Positions 38,044-48,287 are shown, counted from the stretch's first letter. The stretch is 64,000 nucleotides of DNA from Aquitalea magnusonii (GCF_003202035.1 NZ_QJKC01000012.1:62001-126000); one strand, 5' to 3'. Numbers and translations are program-made. The notes: generated from the sequence alone by a model not told the origin.

Positions 38044-38529
38044 TCAGGCCAAGGGCAATAGCAAACGGGTGCGCCATGCTTCCGGAGCCACAGCATGCGG
38101 CCCGCTCAAGGCTTCATCCAGCAAGGGGCGCTGGCCAAACTGCTCGCCGCTGGCGGGCAGCCATTCTTGTATTAACCAGTTCCATGCCTCGGCCAGGCCG
38201 GTATACGGCCCCTGATGCACAATGCATGCATAACGCCCGGCCGCCAGTTCGCCATAAGAAAAACCCATGGCTGCAACTTCGCTCGCCGACACGCGCAAAG
38301 CCGGCGGCGGTGTCAGGCAGGCGGCTGCGCGCAATGCCTGCGGTGCCACCGTGGCCGGGTCATCCAGATACTGACCAAATGCCCGCAGGGTATGCGCTCC
38401 GTCTGCATGCTGCTGCACTAGCGCCCGCAAGTCGGCAAACGCCGTGGCAATGCCCGAGTACGGGCCCAGATGGGGCTTCATCAGCACCGGTAGCGGCTGT
38501 GCCAAGTGGATGATTTCAGGCTGATACAT
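38044..38529 (-). CDS. Stand-alone GyrI-like effector-binding protein
   Basis: A 161-residue protein consisting only of a GyrI-like (SOUL/AraC effector) domain. It has the same landmarks as the C-terminal half of the AraC gene directly upstream: HLGPYSGI, FGQYLDDP, AAGRYACIVHQGPY and LAEAWNWLIQEWLP. It probably arose by duplication of that domain. Such domains bind small drug-like molecules. It follows the AraC gene by 13 bases, so the pair is likely one operon. Confidence 0.85.
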   Translation of the reverse strand: MYQPEIIHLAQPLPVLMKPHLGPYSGIATAFADLRALVQQHADGAHTLRAFGQYLDDPATVAPQALRAAACLTPPPALRVSASEVAAMGFSYGELAAGRYACIVHQGPYTGLAEAWNWLIQEWLPASGEQFGQRPLLDEALSGPHAVAPEAWRTRLLLPLA

Positions 38530-38542
38530 GGAGAACTCCTGT

Positions 38543-39415
38543 TTAGTCGCGCAAGGCCAGCAGCAAACGACTGCGCAGCTGGGTGGGCGGCGTATGGTAA
38601 GGGGCATTCAGATACTGCTCGAGGCAGGGCTGGTCGGCCGGTTCTTCGCCGCTTTGCGGCAACCAGTGGCGGTATAGCTGATCCCATGCCGTTTTCAGCT
38701 CGGCATAAGGACCCACATGCTCCAGGCAAGCATAACGACCGGCCGGGATTTCACCACGCACAAAACCCTGCGCCGTCAGCGCGGCGTCACTCAGGCTGAA
38801 TCCGCCTGGCAGGCTGACACTGGCGATGGCGCGCAAATCGGCCGCGGCCACCTGGTCCGGATCATCCAGATACTGGCCGAATACCTGCACCGGCTCACCG
38901 TCAGCCGGCCTTGGCCCCAGCAAGGCATGCAGGGCATCGAAAGCCTGCCCTATGCCCATATAGGGTCCGTGATGATGCCGCTGCACGACCGGCAAGGCGG
39001 GTAACAAGATGATGCTGACGCTGTGCATGACACGCTCCTGTAAAGTGGCGGACATGAGCAAACGGCGCTGGCGATAGCGCCCGGGTGGCTCGCCGTAGTG
39101 CTTGCCAAAAGCCCGTACAAAAGCGGCACTGCTGCGGTAACCGGCACGGGCTGCAATGCTGGGCAGTGCGCGCCGGCCGGCAGCCAGTTCACCGGCGGCC
39201 CGGTGCAACAGCATGCGCTGCCGGCTCTGGTTCAGCGTCTCGCCCATCAGCGCATGGAACAAGCGATGAAAGTGATAGGGCGAAAAGCAGGCCTCCTCGG
39301 CCAGCCGCTCCAGCGTGACCGGCTGATCCAGATGCCGCCACAGATAATCCAGCGCACGCAGCAGGCGTTGCGAATACAGGGTGCCGGGGCCGTGCTGACG
39401 ATAGGGTTTGCTCAT
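38543..39415 (-). CDS. AraC-family regulator with C-terminal GyrI-like domain
   Basis: A 290-residue regulator. Residues about 15-110 are a double helix-turn-helix (YLWRHLDQPVTLERLAEEAC, FSPYHFHRLF, IAARAGYRSSAAFVRAFGKH). From about residue 130 a GyrI-like ligand-binding domain follows (HHGPYMGIGQAFDAL, GRYACLEHVGPY). This is the Rob/MarA-like plus GyrI layout of multidrug-sensing regulators. Divergent from the alpha/beta hydrolase gene, whose promoter it may control. Confidence 0.93.
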   Translation of the reverse strand: MSKPYRQHGPGTLYSQRLLRALDYLWRHLDQPVTLERLAEEACFSPYHFHRLFHALMGETLNQSRQRMLLHRAAGELAAGRRALPSIAARAGYRSSAAFVRAFGKHYGEPPGRYRQRRLLMSATLQERVMHSVSIILLPALPVVQRHHHGPYMGIGQAFDALHALLGPRPADGEPVQVFGQYLDDPDQVAAADLRAIASVSLPGGFSLSDAALTAQGFVRGEIPAGRYACLEHVGPYAELKTAWDQLYRHWLPQSGEEPADQPCLEQYLNAPYHTPPTQLRSRLLLALRD

Positions 39416-39592
39416 GACGGACAGTCTAGATGAGAGGCGTTGATCGATTTTGCGATTCTAGCCTGCCCCGTTCTTGCGCTGCACATTCCGGCGCGATACG
39501 ACCGCGCATCGCCCTCCCCCACCGTGCATGGTGAGCCTGCCCGGATTTTTCCGTACACTAAGCCTCTGTCCAATCCAGACGACCCATGCGCC

Positions 39593-40486
39593 ATGCCTCT
39601 TGTTCAGCCCAGCCACAGCGAATTCATCTCCCTGAACCAGCACCGTTACCACCTGCGCCACTGGGGTGATCCCGCGGCCCCCTTGCTGGTCATGCTGCAT
39701 GGCTGGATGGATAGCTCGGCCACTTTCCAGTTTCTGGTCGATACCCTGCCCGGCGAGTGGCATGTGGTGGCGCCGGACTGGCGCGGCTTTGGCGACAGCG
39801 ACTGGAACCGCGACAGCTATTATTTTCCCGACTACCTGGCCGATCTGGATGCCCTGCTGAGCCACTTGTCGCCTCAACAGCCGGTACGGCTGCTGGGACA
39901 CAGCATGGGGGCGATGATTGCCGGCATCTATGCCGGCGTGCGCCCTGAACGCATCGCCTGCCTGTCGCTGGTGGAAGGCTTTGGCCTGAATGCCACCCGC
40001 CCGGCCGAAGCACCCGGCCGCTATGCCCGCTGGCTGCGCGAGCGGCGCGATGCCCCCAGCTTCAATGCGCTGGGACGGCTGGAAGACGTTGCCAACAAGC
40101 TGATCGAACGCAATCCGCGCCTGATTGCGCCGCGGGCACGCTGGCTGGCCAGCATGCTGACCCGGCAGCGGGAAGACGGCCAGCTGGTTTACCGTGCCGA
40201 TCCGCGCCACAAGATGGTCAACCCGGTGCTGTACCGGCTGGAGGAAGCCAAATGCTGCTGGCAGCGCATCACTGCGCCGGTGCAATGGGTCATGGGCGGC
40301 GATATGTGGGACCACCCCATGGCCAAGGGCGTCATGGACAGCCTGCCGGAGCGACGTGCCTGCTTTGCGCGGCTGCAGGAAAACGTGATAGCCGGCGCAG
40401 GCCATATGATCCAATGGGAACAGCCGGAGGCGCTGGCACAGGTGATTCAGCCATTCCTGATTCAAGCTGAAATCAGGTCTGCTTGA
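39593..40486 (+). CDS. Alpha/beta-fold hydrolase
   Basis: A 297-residue cytoplasmic hydrolase. It has the oxyanion loop LHGWMDSSATF, the nucleophile elbow GHSMGAMIAG, a cap region, and a C-terminal catalytic histidine in AGAGHMIQWEQP. Substrate unknown. The start MPLVQPSHSEFISL was preferred to the longer frame, which lacks family features. It is divergent from the AraC/GyrI regulator. Confidence 0.88.
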   Translation: MPLVQPSHSEFISLNQHRYHLRHWGDPAAPLLVMLHGWMDSSATFQFLVDTLPGEWHVVAPDWRGFGDSDWNRDSYYFPDYLADLDALLSHLSPQQPVRLLGHSMGAMIAGIYAGVRPERIACLSLVEGFGLNATRPAEAPGRYARWLRERRDAPSFNALGRLEDVANKLIERNPRLIAPRARWLASMLTRQREDGQLVYRADPRHKMVNPVLYRLEEAKCCWQRITAPVQWVMGGDMWDHPMAKGVMDSLPERRACFARLQENVIAGAGHMIQWEQPEALAQVIQPFLIQAEIRSA

Positions 40487-40606
40487 AAACTCGCCCCTGG
40501 CAAGCTTGAGCACGGTCAAAATTTGTCGGATGGCCTATAAGATGGCCTATCGATTCGCGGGAAGGCTGATAAAATAAATGGAAATCATCTCCTCATAGCC
40601 TCCAGC

Positions 40607-41464
40607 ATGACGCCACTGATCAGTACCGACGAGCGTGACGAGCTCCTGAAAAATTTGGTTATCCCCCCGCGTCCGGATGTGCTGGACAAGTTGCTGGGAT
40701 TGCGCAACGACCCGGATGTCACGCTGCAAAAGCTCGGCGACATCATCAGCGAAGACCTGGCGCTGTGTGTCGCCATGCTCAAGGCGGCCAACACGCCGAT
40801 TCTTGGCCGCGGTCGCCACATCACCTCCATCCATCAGGCCATCAGCCTGCTGGGGGTCAAAAACGTGGTCAGCCTGGTCAGCGGCCTGGTCTTGCGTACC
40901 CGGCTGACCGCCGAAACCCCGCCTGCGCTGGAGCAATTCTGGGATAACGCCCTGCAGATTGCCGCGATCAGCGCCGCGCTGTGTGACAAGATCGTGCATG
41001 TCCCGGATGACTGCCAGAGCTTTGCGCTGTTTCACAGCTGCGGCATTGCCATCATGCTGATGCGCTTCCCCACTTACTACCGCACCCTGCGCCTGACCGA
41101 AATGGCCAGTGATGACCGGATCGGCCTGGTTGAACAGGAACTGCATGGCACCCGCCATGATGTGGTGGGCTATCTGGTGGCCCGTACCTGGAACATGCCG
41201 GAAAGCTTTGCCAAAGCAATCCTGATGCAGAACGACGACACGGTCATGCTCACCGGGCCTGATGCACCGCTGGATCATGATGGCCGCATGATGGTGGCGG
41301 TCACCCGCGCAGCGCGCCATGTCTGGCGCACGCTGACACCGGGCAAGGAAGATGCCGGCTGGGAGGCACGCAAGGATGAGGTGCTGAACTACCTGGGCAT
41401 GTCGGACGTAGAGTTTGAAGACTGGGTCGATGCCATGCATCAGGAGCTGGCTGTCGCCGGCTGA
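40607..41464 (+). CDS. HDOD-domain signalling protein
   Basis: A 285-residue protein with one HDOD domain: PPRPDVLDKLLGLRNDPDVT, the helix LKAANTPIL, and ITSIHQAISLLGVKNVVSLV. HDOD domains are degenerate HD-type domains often tied to signal transduction and motility. There is no extra output domain, so the partner is unknown. A strong terminator follows at 41484-41517. Confidence 0.92.
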   Translation: MTPLISTDERDELLKNLVIPPRPDVLDKLLGLRNDPDVTLQKLGDIISEDLALCVAMLKAANTPILGRGRHITSIHQAISLLGVKNVVSLVSGLVLRTRLTAETPPALEQFWDNALQIAAISAALCDKIVHVPDDCQSFALFHSCGIAIMLMRFPTYYRTLRLTEMASDDRIGLVEQELHGTRHDVVGYLVARTWNMPESFAKAILMQNDDTVMLTGPDAPLDHDGRMMVAVTRAARHVWRTLTPGKEDAGWEARKDEVLNYLGMSDVEFEDWVDAMHQELAVAG

Positions 41465-41483
41465 CTGCCTCTATCCGGCCATA

Positions 41484-41517
41484 AAAAAACCGCGCGCCAT
41501 TCCGGCCGCGGTTTTTT
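41484..41517. terminator. Terminator between the HDOD gene and the carboxypeptidase gene
   Basis: Perfect 11-bp arms (aaaaaaccgcg/cgcggtttttt) with a 12-base loop, bidirectional for the convergent genes. Confidence 0.85.
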
Positions 41518-41535
41518 CTTGTCAGCCGCCTGCGG

Positions 41536-43026
41536 CTATCCCAGGTAGCGTGCCTGCAAATGCGCGTGGAAGTAAGCCGGATTCAGACTTTCCCCGGTGG
41601 CGCGCTCTACCAGTGTGTTCGTGTCATGCAAGCTGGCCTGGCTCCAGATATGCTGTTGCAGCCAGTCGAACACCACGGCCAGATCACCGGCGGCAATGCG
41701 CTGCTCCAGATCCGGCGTATCGCGCCGTATCGCCGCGAAATACTGCGCCGCATACATCGCCCCCAGCGTATAGCTGGGGAAATAACCAAAGCTGCCATCG
41801 GTCCAGTGGATATCCTGCAAACAACCCTGACGGTAATTACCACGGGTATCCACTCCCAGATAAGCCTGCATTTTCTCATCCCACAGGGCTGGAATATCCT
41901 CGGCCTCGATCTCGCCCTCCATCAGGGCTTTTTCGATTTCATAACGCAGGATGACGTGTGCCGGGTAGCACAACTCGTCGGCATCGACGCGGATAAAGCC
42001 CGGATGGACACGGCTGTACAGCCTGGCGAGGTTTTCTGCTGACAAAGCCGGCTGCGCGCCCAGGTATTGAGCAAGCAGCGGCGCAATCAGGCTGAGGAAG
42101 GCCGGGCTGCGCCCCAGCTGCATCTCGAAGGACAGGCTCTGGCTTTCATGAATGCCCATGGAGCGGGCACGCCCTACCGGCAAATGCAGCATGTCACGCG
42201 GCAAGCCCTGTTCGTAGCGGGCATGGCCGGTTTCATGAATGATGCCCATCAGGCTTTGCATGAAATCGTCTTCGCGGTAGCGGGTGGTGATGCGCACATC
42301 TTCCGCCACGCCGCCGCAGAAGGGATGAACGCTGACATCCAGCCGGCCCGCGTCAAAATCGAAACCGAGCAGCTGCATCACGGCCAGCCCCAGCTGACGC
42401 TGCTGTTCTACCGGAAAACTGCCCTGCGGCAAGAGCAGGGTTTCACTGCCCTGCTTGGCCATGACTTGCGCGATCAGTCCCGGCAGCCACTGCTTTACCT
42501 CGCCGAAAATGCGGTCGATGTCGGCACTCTGCATGCCCGGCTCGTATTTGTTCATCAAGGCATCGTAGGGGCTGCAGCCTTGCGCCTCGGCCAGCAGCCG
42601 CGCCTCCTGGCGTGACAGGGCCACCACTTCGCGGAAATTCTGCAGAAATCCCGCCCAGTCATTGGCCGTGCGCTGGCTGCGCCAGGCATGTTCGCAACGC
42701 GCACCGGCCAGGGCCTGTGCCTCCACCAGCGAGGCGGGCAGCAGATTGGCACGCTGCCATTCCCGGCGCATTTCCCGCAGGCTGGCGCGCTCTTGCTGGC
42801 TGAGATCTTCCTGTTCCGCCTGCTGCAACAGCGCGGCCAGCGCCGGATCGGTCAGGGTGGCGTGCATCAGCACATCCAGCTCGGCCTGCGCCGCAGCCCG
42901 CGCATCATTGCCCTTCGGTGGCATCATGGTGGCCTGATCCCAGCTGACCATGGCGGAGAGGTGTTCGTAGCGATAGAGCCGGGTAAAGCTGGCGACAAGG
43001 GACGGGTAGGCCGTGGGCTGGGACAT
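41536..43026 (-). CDS. M32 family carboxypeptidase (Taq-like)
   Basis: A 496-residue metallocarboxypeptidase. The HEXXH zinc site is in GIIHETGHARYEQGLP, with the downstream glutamate helix GIHESQSL and HPGFIRVDADELCYPAHVIL typical of M32. The start MSQPTAYPSLVASFTRLYRY was chosen; the ORF's upstream extension is Ser/Arg-rich and not related. Releases C-terminal residues from peptides in the cytosol; the physiological role is not clear. Confidence 0.95.
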   Translation of the reverse strand: MSQPTAYPSLVASFTRLYRYEHLSAMVSWDQATMMPPKGNDARAAAQAELDVLMHATLTDPALAALLQQAEQEDLSQQERASLREMRREWQRANLLPASLVEAQALAGARCEHAWRSQRTANDWAGFLQNFREVVALSRQEARLLAEAQGCSPYDALMNKYEPGMQSADIDRIFGEVKQWLPGLIAQVMAKQGSETLLLPQGSFPVEQQRQLGLAVMQLLGFDFDAGRLDVSVHPFCGGVAEDVRITTRYREDDFMQSLMGIIHETGHARYEQGLPRDMLHLPVGRARSMGIHESQSLSFEMQLGRSPAFLSLIAPLLAQYLGAQPALSAENLARLYSRVHPGFIRVDADELCYPAHVILRYEIEKALMEGEIEAEDIPALWDEKMQAYLGVDTRGNYRQGCLQDIHWTDGSFGYFPSYTLGAMYAAQYFAAIRRDTPDLEQRIAAGDLAVVFDWLQQHIWSQASLHDTNTLVERATGESLNPAYFHAHLQARYLG

Positions 43027-43111
43027 GCGTGCTCCTGCAAGGTATGAGTGGGAGCATGATGCCACGCCGCCGCCCGGCAAAGCCAGCCACAGGCAGCAAA
43101 AGCAGCCTGAC

Positions 43112-43843
43112 TCAGCGCTGGCGCGTGGTGCTGCCCGGCTGGAGCAGGCTGATGGGCTGAGCGGCTTCCTCGGCCAGATGAATGCGCTCGTGCGCCGGCG
43201 GGAAGGACAGCCAATAGTAGAAGTACTCGCGAGCCAGCTGCACGAAGGCTTTCTTGTTGCGGCTATCATTCAGGTGCAACAGCATGGCATCCACCACCAT
43301 GCGGAAGCTGTCTGGCCGGTAGGGTTGGCCGGACAACAGGAACAACATGCCCTTGAGCAGCATTTCGCGCTCATGGATGTCGGCCTCGGCCATGCCATCC
43401 TCGAACAGCTTGCCCAGATAGATTTCCAGCGAAGGCGGAAAGGCATCGAAGCCCTGACGCCGCATGCGCTCCAGCAGCGAGGCCAGCGAGTCGGCCATTT
43501 CCAGCCGCACATTGCGTGTGGTAAAGCCGGAGCGGGCGGTAATTTCCACCAGCTTTTTCACATCGCCCAGCCAGAAGTAATAGAACTCGCGCGCGCAGGT
43601 CAAGGCGGTGACCCGGTCCTGCACCGCACAGCTGCCGACAAAGCGCTCCACCACACGGCGGAAGGAATGGGCATCGCGCGATACCCCGTCCAGCAATGGC
43701 AGCAATTTATCCAGCAATTGCCGCCGCTCATCCAATACCTGCTCGGCGGCTCCCTGGCGCAAGATAAGGCGCAGATAGGCATCCAGCGCCTGCTGCAGGC
43801 CAGCGGAATCCATGGCGGGAAGTGATGAGGCTGAGTCAGTCAT
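43112..43843 (-). CDS. Hypothetical protein with internal AREFYYFWL repeat
   Basis: A 243-residue soluble, helical protein of unknown function. The segment CAREFYYFWLGDVKKLV near residue 84 recurs as LAREYFYYWLSFPPAHE near residue 208, each following an F/V-rich helix with a dirR/dsR motif, suggesting two related halves. No enzyme motif is seen. It stands alone between the M32 peptidase and ribD, on the same strand as both. Confidence 0.75.
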   Translation of the reverse strand: MTDSASSLPAMDSAGLQQALDAYLRLILRQGAAEQVLDERRQLLDKLLPLLDGVSRDAHSFRRVVERFVGSCAVQDRVTALTCAREFYYFWLGDVKKLVEITARSGFTTRNVRLEMADSLASLLERMRRQGFDAFPPSLEIYLGKLFEDGMAEADIHEREMLLKGMLFLLSGQPYRPDSFRMVVDAMLLHLNDSRNKKAFVQLAREYFYYWLSFPPAHERIHLAEEAAQPISLLQPGSTTRQR

Positions 43844-44012
43844 TGTGGTCTACTCATGCTAGCGGCCGGGCCGGTACTGGCTGCCATGCCAGTCTTGTTG
43901 GTCAGCGCAGCGCGGCCAGGACAGCGGCGGTGCAATGAACACGCTGCTTCATTGTGGAACACGCCAGCCGGTTCGGCCAGCCTGATCGCGATGGCAGCCA
44001 TCACCGCGCGCT

Positions 44013-45122
44013 TCACAGCGGCGCAGCAAAAGTCATGTTGATGCGGATATCCGCTCCCACCATGCGCACATCCTGAATCCTGACCTGCTGTTTGTCAGCC
44101 AGATCCTCCAGCGCCGGCCAGGCAAACAGGCCCTGTGCCGTGCTGCCCACCAGCGCGGGGGCCAGATACAGAATGGCCTCATCGACCAGCCCGGCCCTGA
44201 CCAGTGCGCCGTTCAAGCCGGCACCGGCTTCTATCATCAATTCATTGATGCCACGTTCGGCCAGATGCCGCATCAGCATGGGCAGATTGGCATGGCCGGC
44301 ATCTTCCGGCAGCACCATCAATTCGGCCCCACGTTGCAGGTAGGGCTGATGGCGGGCCAGGTCGGTACTGCTGGTCACCAGCAGGGTATTACCGCCATGG
44401 AAGATGCGGCGATCCGGCGGCGTGACCAGCCGGCTGTCCAGCACCACGCGCAAGGGCTGCTGCGGCAGGATGAAATCGCGCACCGTCAGCTGCGGATTAT
44501 CCACCAGCACGGTGCCGCTGCCGGTGAGGATGGCACAGTGGCGGGCGCGCAGTTTTTGCACGTCATGGCGCGCCGCCGGCCCGGTAATCCATTGGCTCTT
44601 GCCATTCAGCAAAGCGGTCTTGCCATCCAGCGAGGCGGCGGCCTTGAGCGTCACCCATGGACGTTGCCGCTCCACCCGCGACAGAAAACCGCGGTGCACC
44701 CGGCGCGCCTCGCTTTCCAGCAGACCGGCAGAGGCGTCGATGCCCGCTGCCCGCAGCATGGCCAGCCCGCGGCCGGACACTTCATGGTAAGGATCGACCA
44801 TGGCCGCCACCACGCGTGCCAGCCCTTCCTGTACCAGTCGCTCGGCACAGGGCGGGGTGCGGCCGTGATGACTGCATGGTTCCAGCGTGACATAGGCTGT
44901 GGCGCCGCGTGGCGTGTCACCGCGCGCCAGACAGTCCTTGATCGCCTGGATTTCGGCATGATCCCCGCCCACCTGCAAGGTGGCCCCTTCGCCGATGACC
45001 TGGCCATCGCGCACCAGCACACAACCTACTCCGGGATTGGGGGCGGCACGGCGGGTGGCGGCTTCGGCCAGGCGCAGCGCCTGTTGCATGAATATATGGT
45101 CTTGCGGGGAATACGACGACAT
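44013..45122 (-). CDS. ribD: Bifunctional riboflavin deaminase/reductase RibD
   Basis: A 369-residue enzyme for the second and third steps of riboflavin synthesis. The N-terminal deaminase has the zinc site HAEIQAI and PCSHHGRTPPC; the C-terminal reductase starts near residue 145 (VTLKAAASLDGKTA, KSQWITG, ELMIEAGAGLNGAL). The start MSSYSPQDHIFM was chosen because GGAAGG lies 8 bases upstream. Follows nrdR by 105 bases in the same direction, a common neighbourhood. Confidence 0.96.
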   Translation of the reverse strand: MSSYSPQDHIFMQQALRLAEAATRRAAPNPGVGCVLVRDGQVIGEGATLQVGGDHAEIQAIKDCLARGDTPRGATAYVTLEPCSHHGRTPPCAERLVQEGLARVVAAMVDPYHEVSGRGLAMLRAAGIDASAGLLESEARRVHRGFLSRVERQRPWVTLKAAASLDGKTALLNGKSQWITGPAARHDVQKLRARHCAILTGSGTVLVDNPQLTVRDFILPQQPLRVVLDSRLVTPPDRRIFHGGNTLLVTSSTDLARHQPYLQRGAELMVLPEDAGHANLPMLMRHLAERGINELMIEAGAGLNGALVRAGLVDEAILYLAPALVGSTAQGLFAWPALEDLADKQQVRIQDVRMVGADIRINMTFAAPL

Positions 45123-45227
45123 CAACAAGCCTTCCAGCGAATGAGACATGGCTGCGCAGTCCTGCGGGGTGGCGGCAGCCGGCATCAGATGGCGGGCCGG
45201 CGCCGGCATGGCGCAGCCCGCCCTGTT

Positions 45228-45686
45228 TCAATGATTGGACTTCTGGATTTCCCTGATCGCATCAGAGAACTCGGAAATATCCTGGAAACTGCGATAGACC
45301 GAGGCAAAACGCACATAAGCCACCTTGTCCAGCTTGGCCAGTTCGTTCATCACCATTTCGCCGATCTGGCGGCTGGATACTTCGCGTTCACCCAGCTGCA
45401 GCAGCTTGTGACAGATGCGGTCGATGGCGTCATCCACCAGCGCGGTCGGCACCGGCCGCTTGTGCAGGGCGCGCAGGAAACTGGTGCGAACCTTCTCGAT
45501 ATCGAATTCGGAACGATGGCCACCGGATTTGACCACCTGCGGCATGCGCACATCGGCGGTTTCAAATGTCGTGAAGCGCTTTTCGCAGGCCAGACAACGA
45601 CGACGGCGACGGATGCTGGCCCCGTCCTCGCTGACTCTGGAGTCGATGACCTGGGTATCGGCATTGCCACAGAAAGGACATTTCAT
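45228..45686 (-). CDS. nrdR: Transcriptional repressor NrdR
   Basis: A 152-residue regulator of ribonucleotide reductase genes. Zinc ribbon with cysteine pairs at the start (MKCPFCGN) and in [12 protein letters not shown], followed by an ATP-cone ([20 protein letters not shown]). The glyA-nrdR-ribD order is usual in this group. Confidence 0.98.
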   Translation of the reverse strand: MKCPFCGNADTQVIDSRVSEDGASIRRRRRCLACEKRFTTFETADVRMPQVVKSGGHRSEFDIEKVRTSFLRALHKRPVPTALVDDAIDRICHKLLQLGEREVSSRQIGEMVMNELAKLDKVAYVRFASVYRSFQDISEFSDAIREIQKSNH

Positions 45687-45793
45687 GACGTGTCAATCCA
45701 GTATGTTTGATGAGGTCTGATGGTAGCAGCAAAGACCTGACAGGTTAATGCCTGCAACGGTAAAGCCGCCTTGATTTGCCGCAGATAAGAAAA

Positions 45794-45815
45794 AAGGCAG
45801 CCCGCAGGCTGCCTT
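45794..45815 (-). terminator. glyA terminator
   Basis: 9-bp arms (45794-45802, 45807-45815) followed by a T-run in the leftward direction; separates glyA from nrdR. Confidence 0.8.
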
Positions 45816-45834
45816 CCGTCCGGCAAGCAATTGC

Positions 45835-47082
45835 TTACTTGGCGTAAACCGGGAAGCGATGGCACAGCGCGGTGGCCTGTTCGGCAACGCGGGCGATGGC
45901 GGCATCGTCAGTCGGATTATCCAGGACATCGGCCACCAGATTGGCCACCATGACCGCCTCGGCTTCCTTGAAGCCACGGGTGGTGATGGCCGGCGAACCG
46001 ATACGGATGCCGGAAGTCACGAACGGGCTTTCCGGGTCGTTCGGAATGGCGTTCTTGTTGACGGTGATATGCGCACGGCCCAGCAGTGCATCGGCAGCCT
46101 TGCCGGTCAGGCCCTTGGGACGCAGGTCCACCAGGAAGACGTGGCTTTCGGTACGGCCGGAGATGATGCGCAGACCGCGTTCGGCCAGGGTACGGGCCAT
46201 GGCGTCGGCGTTCTTCAGCACTTGTTCCTGATAGACCTTGAATTCCGGTTGCAGCGCTTCCTTGAAAGCGATGGCCTTGCCGGCAATCACATGCATCAGC
46301 GGGCCGCCCTGCAGGGTGGGGAACACATTGCTGTTGATGCTCTTTTCGAACTCGGCCTTGGCCAGGATGATGCCGCCACGCGGACCACGCAGGGTCTTGT
46401 GGGTGGTGGAGGTCACGAAGTCGGCATGCGGTACCGGGTTCGGATACACACCAGCGGCGATCAGACCGGCGTAGTGCGCCATGTCGACCATGAAATAAGC
46501 ACCGCACTTCTTGGCGATCTGGCCCATGCGTTCGAAGTCGAAGCGCAGGGCGTAGGCGGAAGCGCCGCCAATGATCAGCTTGGGCTTGGTTTCCATCGCT
46601 ACGCGTTCCATGTCGTCGTAGTCGATTTCTTCCTTTTCGTTCAGACCGTAGGCCACGATGTTGAACATCTTGCCGGACAGGTTGGCCGGGGAACCGTGGG
46701 TCAGGTGACCACCGTGGCCCAGGTTCATGCCCATTACGGTGTCGCCCGGCTTCAGGATGGAGAAGTACACCGCCTGGTTGGCCTGGCTGCCGGAGTGCGG
46801 CTGCACGTTGGCGTATTCGGCACCGAACAGTTGCTTCACACGGTCGATGGCCAGTTGCTCGACCACATCAACGTGTTCACAGCCACCGTAGAAACGCTTG
46901 GCCGGATAGCCTTCGGCGTACTTGTTGGTCAGCTGGGAGCCCTGGGCTTCCATCACTGCGGGGCTGGTATAGTTTTCGGAAGCGATCAGTTCAATATGAT
47001 CTTCCTGGCGTTGGCACTCGGCCTTGATAGCGGCGGCCAATTCCGGGTCGAACTTGGCAATCGTCTGGTCAGCTGCAAACAT
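45835..47082 (-). CDS. glyA: Serine hydroxymethyltransferase
   Basis: A 415-residue PLP enzyme interconverting serine and glycine and supplying methylene-THF. The Schiff-base Lys229 is in [35 protein letters not shown] and GHGGHLTHG are also conserved. [12 protein letters not shown] at 47082 was chosen since GGAAGAG lies upstream at proper distance; MEES at 47097 is an alternative. Confidence 0.98.
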   Translation of the reverse strand: MFAADQTIAKFDPELAAAIKAECQRQEDHIELIASENYTSPAVMEAQGSQLTNKYAEGYPAKRFYGGCEHVDVVEQLAIDRVKQLFGAEYANVQPHSGSQANQAVYFSILKPGDTVMGMNLGHGGHLTHGSPANLSGKMFNIVAYGLNEKEEIDYDDMERVAMETKPKLIIGGASAYALRFDFERMGQIAKKCGAYFMVDMAHYAGLIAAGVYPNPVPHADFVTSTTHKTLRGPRGGIILAKAEFEKSINSNVFPTLQGGPLMHVIAGKAIAFKEALQPEFKVYQEQVLKNADAMARTLAERGLRIISGRTESHVFLVDLRPKGLTGKAADALLGRAHITVNKNAIPNDPESPFVTSGIRIGSPAITTRGFKEAEAVMVANLVADVLDNPTDDAAIARVAEQATALCHRFPVYAK

Positions 47083-47177
47083 CTTTGACTCTTCCATCAA
47101 AGGGTTAACGATGAGGCCATTCTACACGAATCGCCCTCTGAAACATTTTCACATGAAGCGTTTTTACCAACGCCGCT

Positions 47178-48287
47178 TCAGCCCTGCCCGTTCAGCTGCG
47201 GCAAGTCGTCTGCGGTAAAGAACAGCGGAATGCCATCGCGGCTTTCCGGGTAAACCGCCGGCAGCACATGGACATCGCGCACCCGGCACTCCGCCATCAG
47301 TTCGCGGAAGTTCGATTCGATCAGCGCCACATTGTCCATGGCCGCCAGTGGCCAGACAAAGGCTTCCCAGTTGCGTTCGTCGCCTTCTGCCGACAGGGTG
47401 ATGTGCAACTCACCGTTGTCATGGGCGGACAGAATGGCCACCGGGTCTTTCGACAGCTCACGCAGCCGGCGGATCTGGCTGCTGGCAAACACCTGCAAGG
47501 CCACTTCGAAACGGGCGAAATTGCCGGCCACCAGCGCCTGCATCACCGGCAGGGGCGGGCGGGCAATCGGGAACAATGTCACACCATCTGTATGCAATTG
47601 TTCGCCCAGGAATTTCATCAAGGGCATGCCCCAGGCGCCGACAGCACCACCCAGCTGTACCGGCGCGGCATCGCCCGGCTGCTGGATGGCCACACCCAGC
47701 AGGTAACGCAGGAACACGCCCTCTTCTTTCAGGGTGATGGCGGCACCGTTCAAGGCTTCACCAACACCATCTGCCGCGCTGGTCAAATCACGGGTCAGGC
47801 GGTACAGCCTGGCCGCATCCATCGCCACTACCGTGTCCGGATGCAGCAGTTGGCCGAATACGCGGACATCGCCATCCGAGCTGATGACGCCATGTTGGCG
47901 CAGCAACGCGTTCAAGCCGTCTTCATCAGCAATGGCGGCAGGCAGCGTTGCCTGGTTCTTGCTGCCGGCCACCAGCACCAGCGGCAGGGCAAACACATGG
48001 GCACAGCGCCCGTCCGGCTGCTCCACTGCCGCCCGCAATGCATCCCAGACAATCTTATAAGTGTCTTGTGACGGCACCATCGCCAATGCGACCGAAATGG
48101 AGAGCAATTCGCCACGCTGCAGCATTTGCGCCATGGCATCGCGAATGGCGACAAACCACAACTCGCGATCCGCTTCTGTGGTGGCGTTCTGCACCGACAG
48201 CGCGTTGTGGATCAGCATATTGGTCAGCGATACCTGCGGGTGGTACTGGCGCGGGTCCGGAAGAGTGAGAAGCGGCTGCGACATCAT
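47178..48287 (-). CDS. Conserved hypothetical protein, possible DUF2863 relative
   Basis: A 369-residue soluble protein. The start is one of two tandem ATGs (48287/48284) after AGGA. Landmarks are LPLVLVAGSKNQATLP, VFGQLLHPDTVVAMDAARLY, LLGVAIQQPG and ISVALAMVPSQDTYKIVWDA. The pattern recalls the betaproteobacterial DUF2863 group, but I am not certain. No catalytic motif. It is alone; the promoter-sRNA region diverges from its start. Confidence 0.7.
   Translation of the reverse strand: MMSQPLLTLPDPRQYHPQVSLTNMLIHNALSVQNATTEADRELWFVAIRDAMAQMLQRGELLSISVALAMVPSQDTYKIVWDALRAAVEQPDGRCAHVFALPLVLVAGSKNQATLPAAIADEDGLNALLRQHGVISSDGDVRVFGQLLHPDTVVAMDAARLYRLTRDLTSAADGVGEALNGAAITLKEEGVFLRYLLGVAIQQPGDAAPVQLGGAVGAWGMPLMKFLGEQLHTDGVTLFPIARPPLPVMQALVAGNFARFEVALQVFASSQIRRLRELSKDPVAILSAHDNGELHITLSAEGDERNWEAFVWPLAAMDNVALIESNFRELMAECRVRDVHVLPAVYPESRDGIPLFFTADDLPQLNGQG

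Noticed and set aside
45859..47088. 409-residue frame antisense to glyA
   Set aside because: Shadow of glyA; no recognisable protein features.
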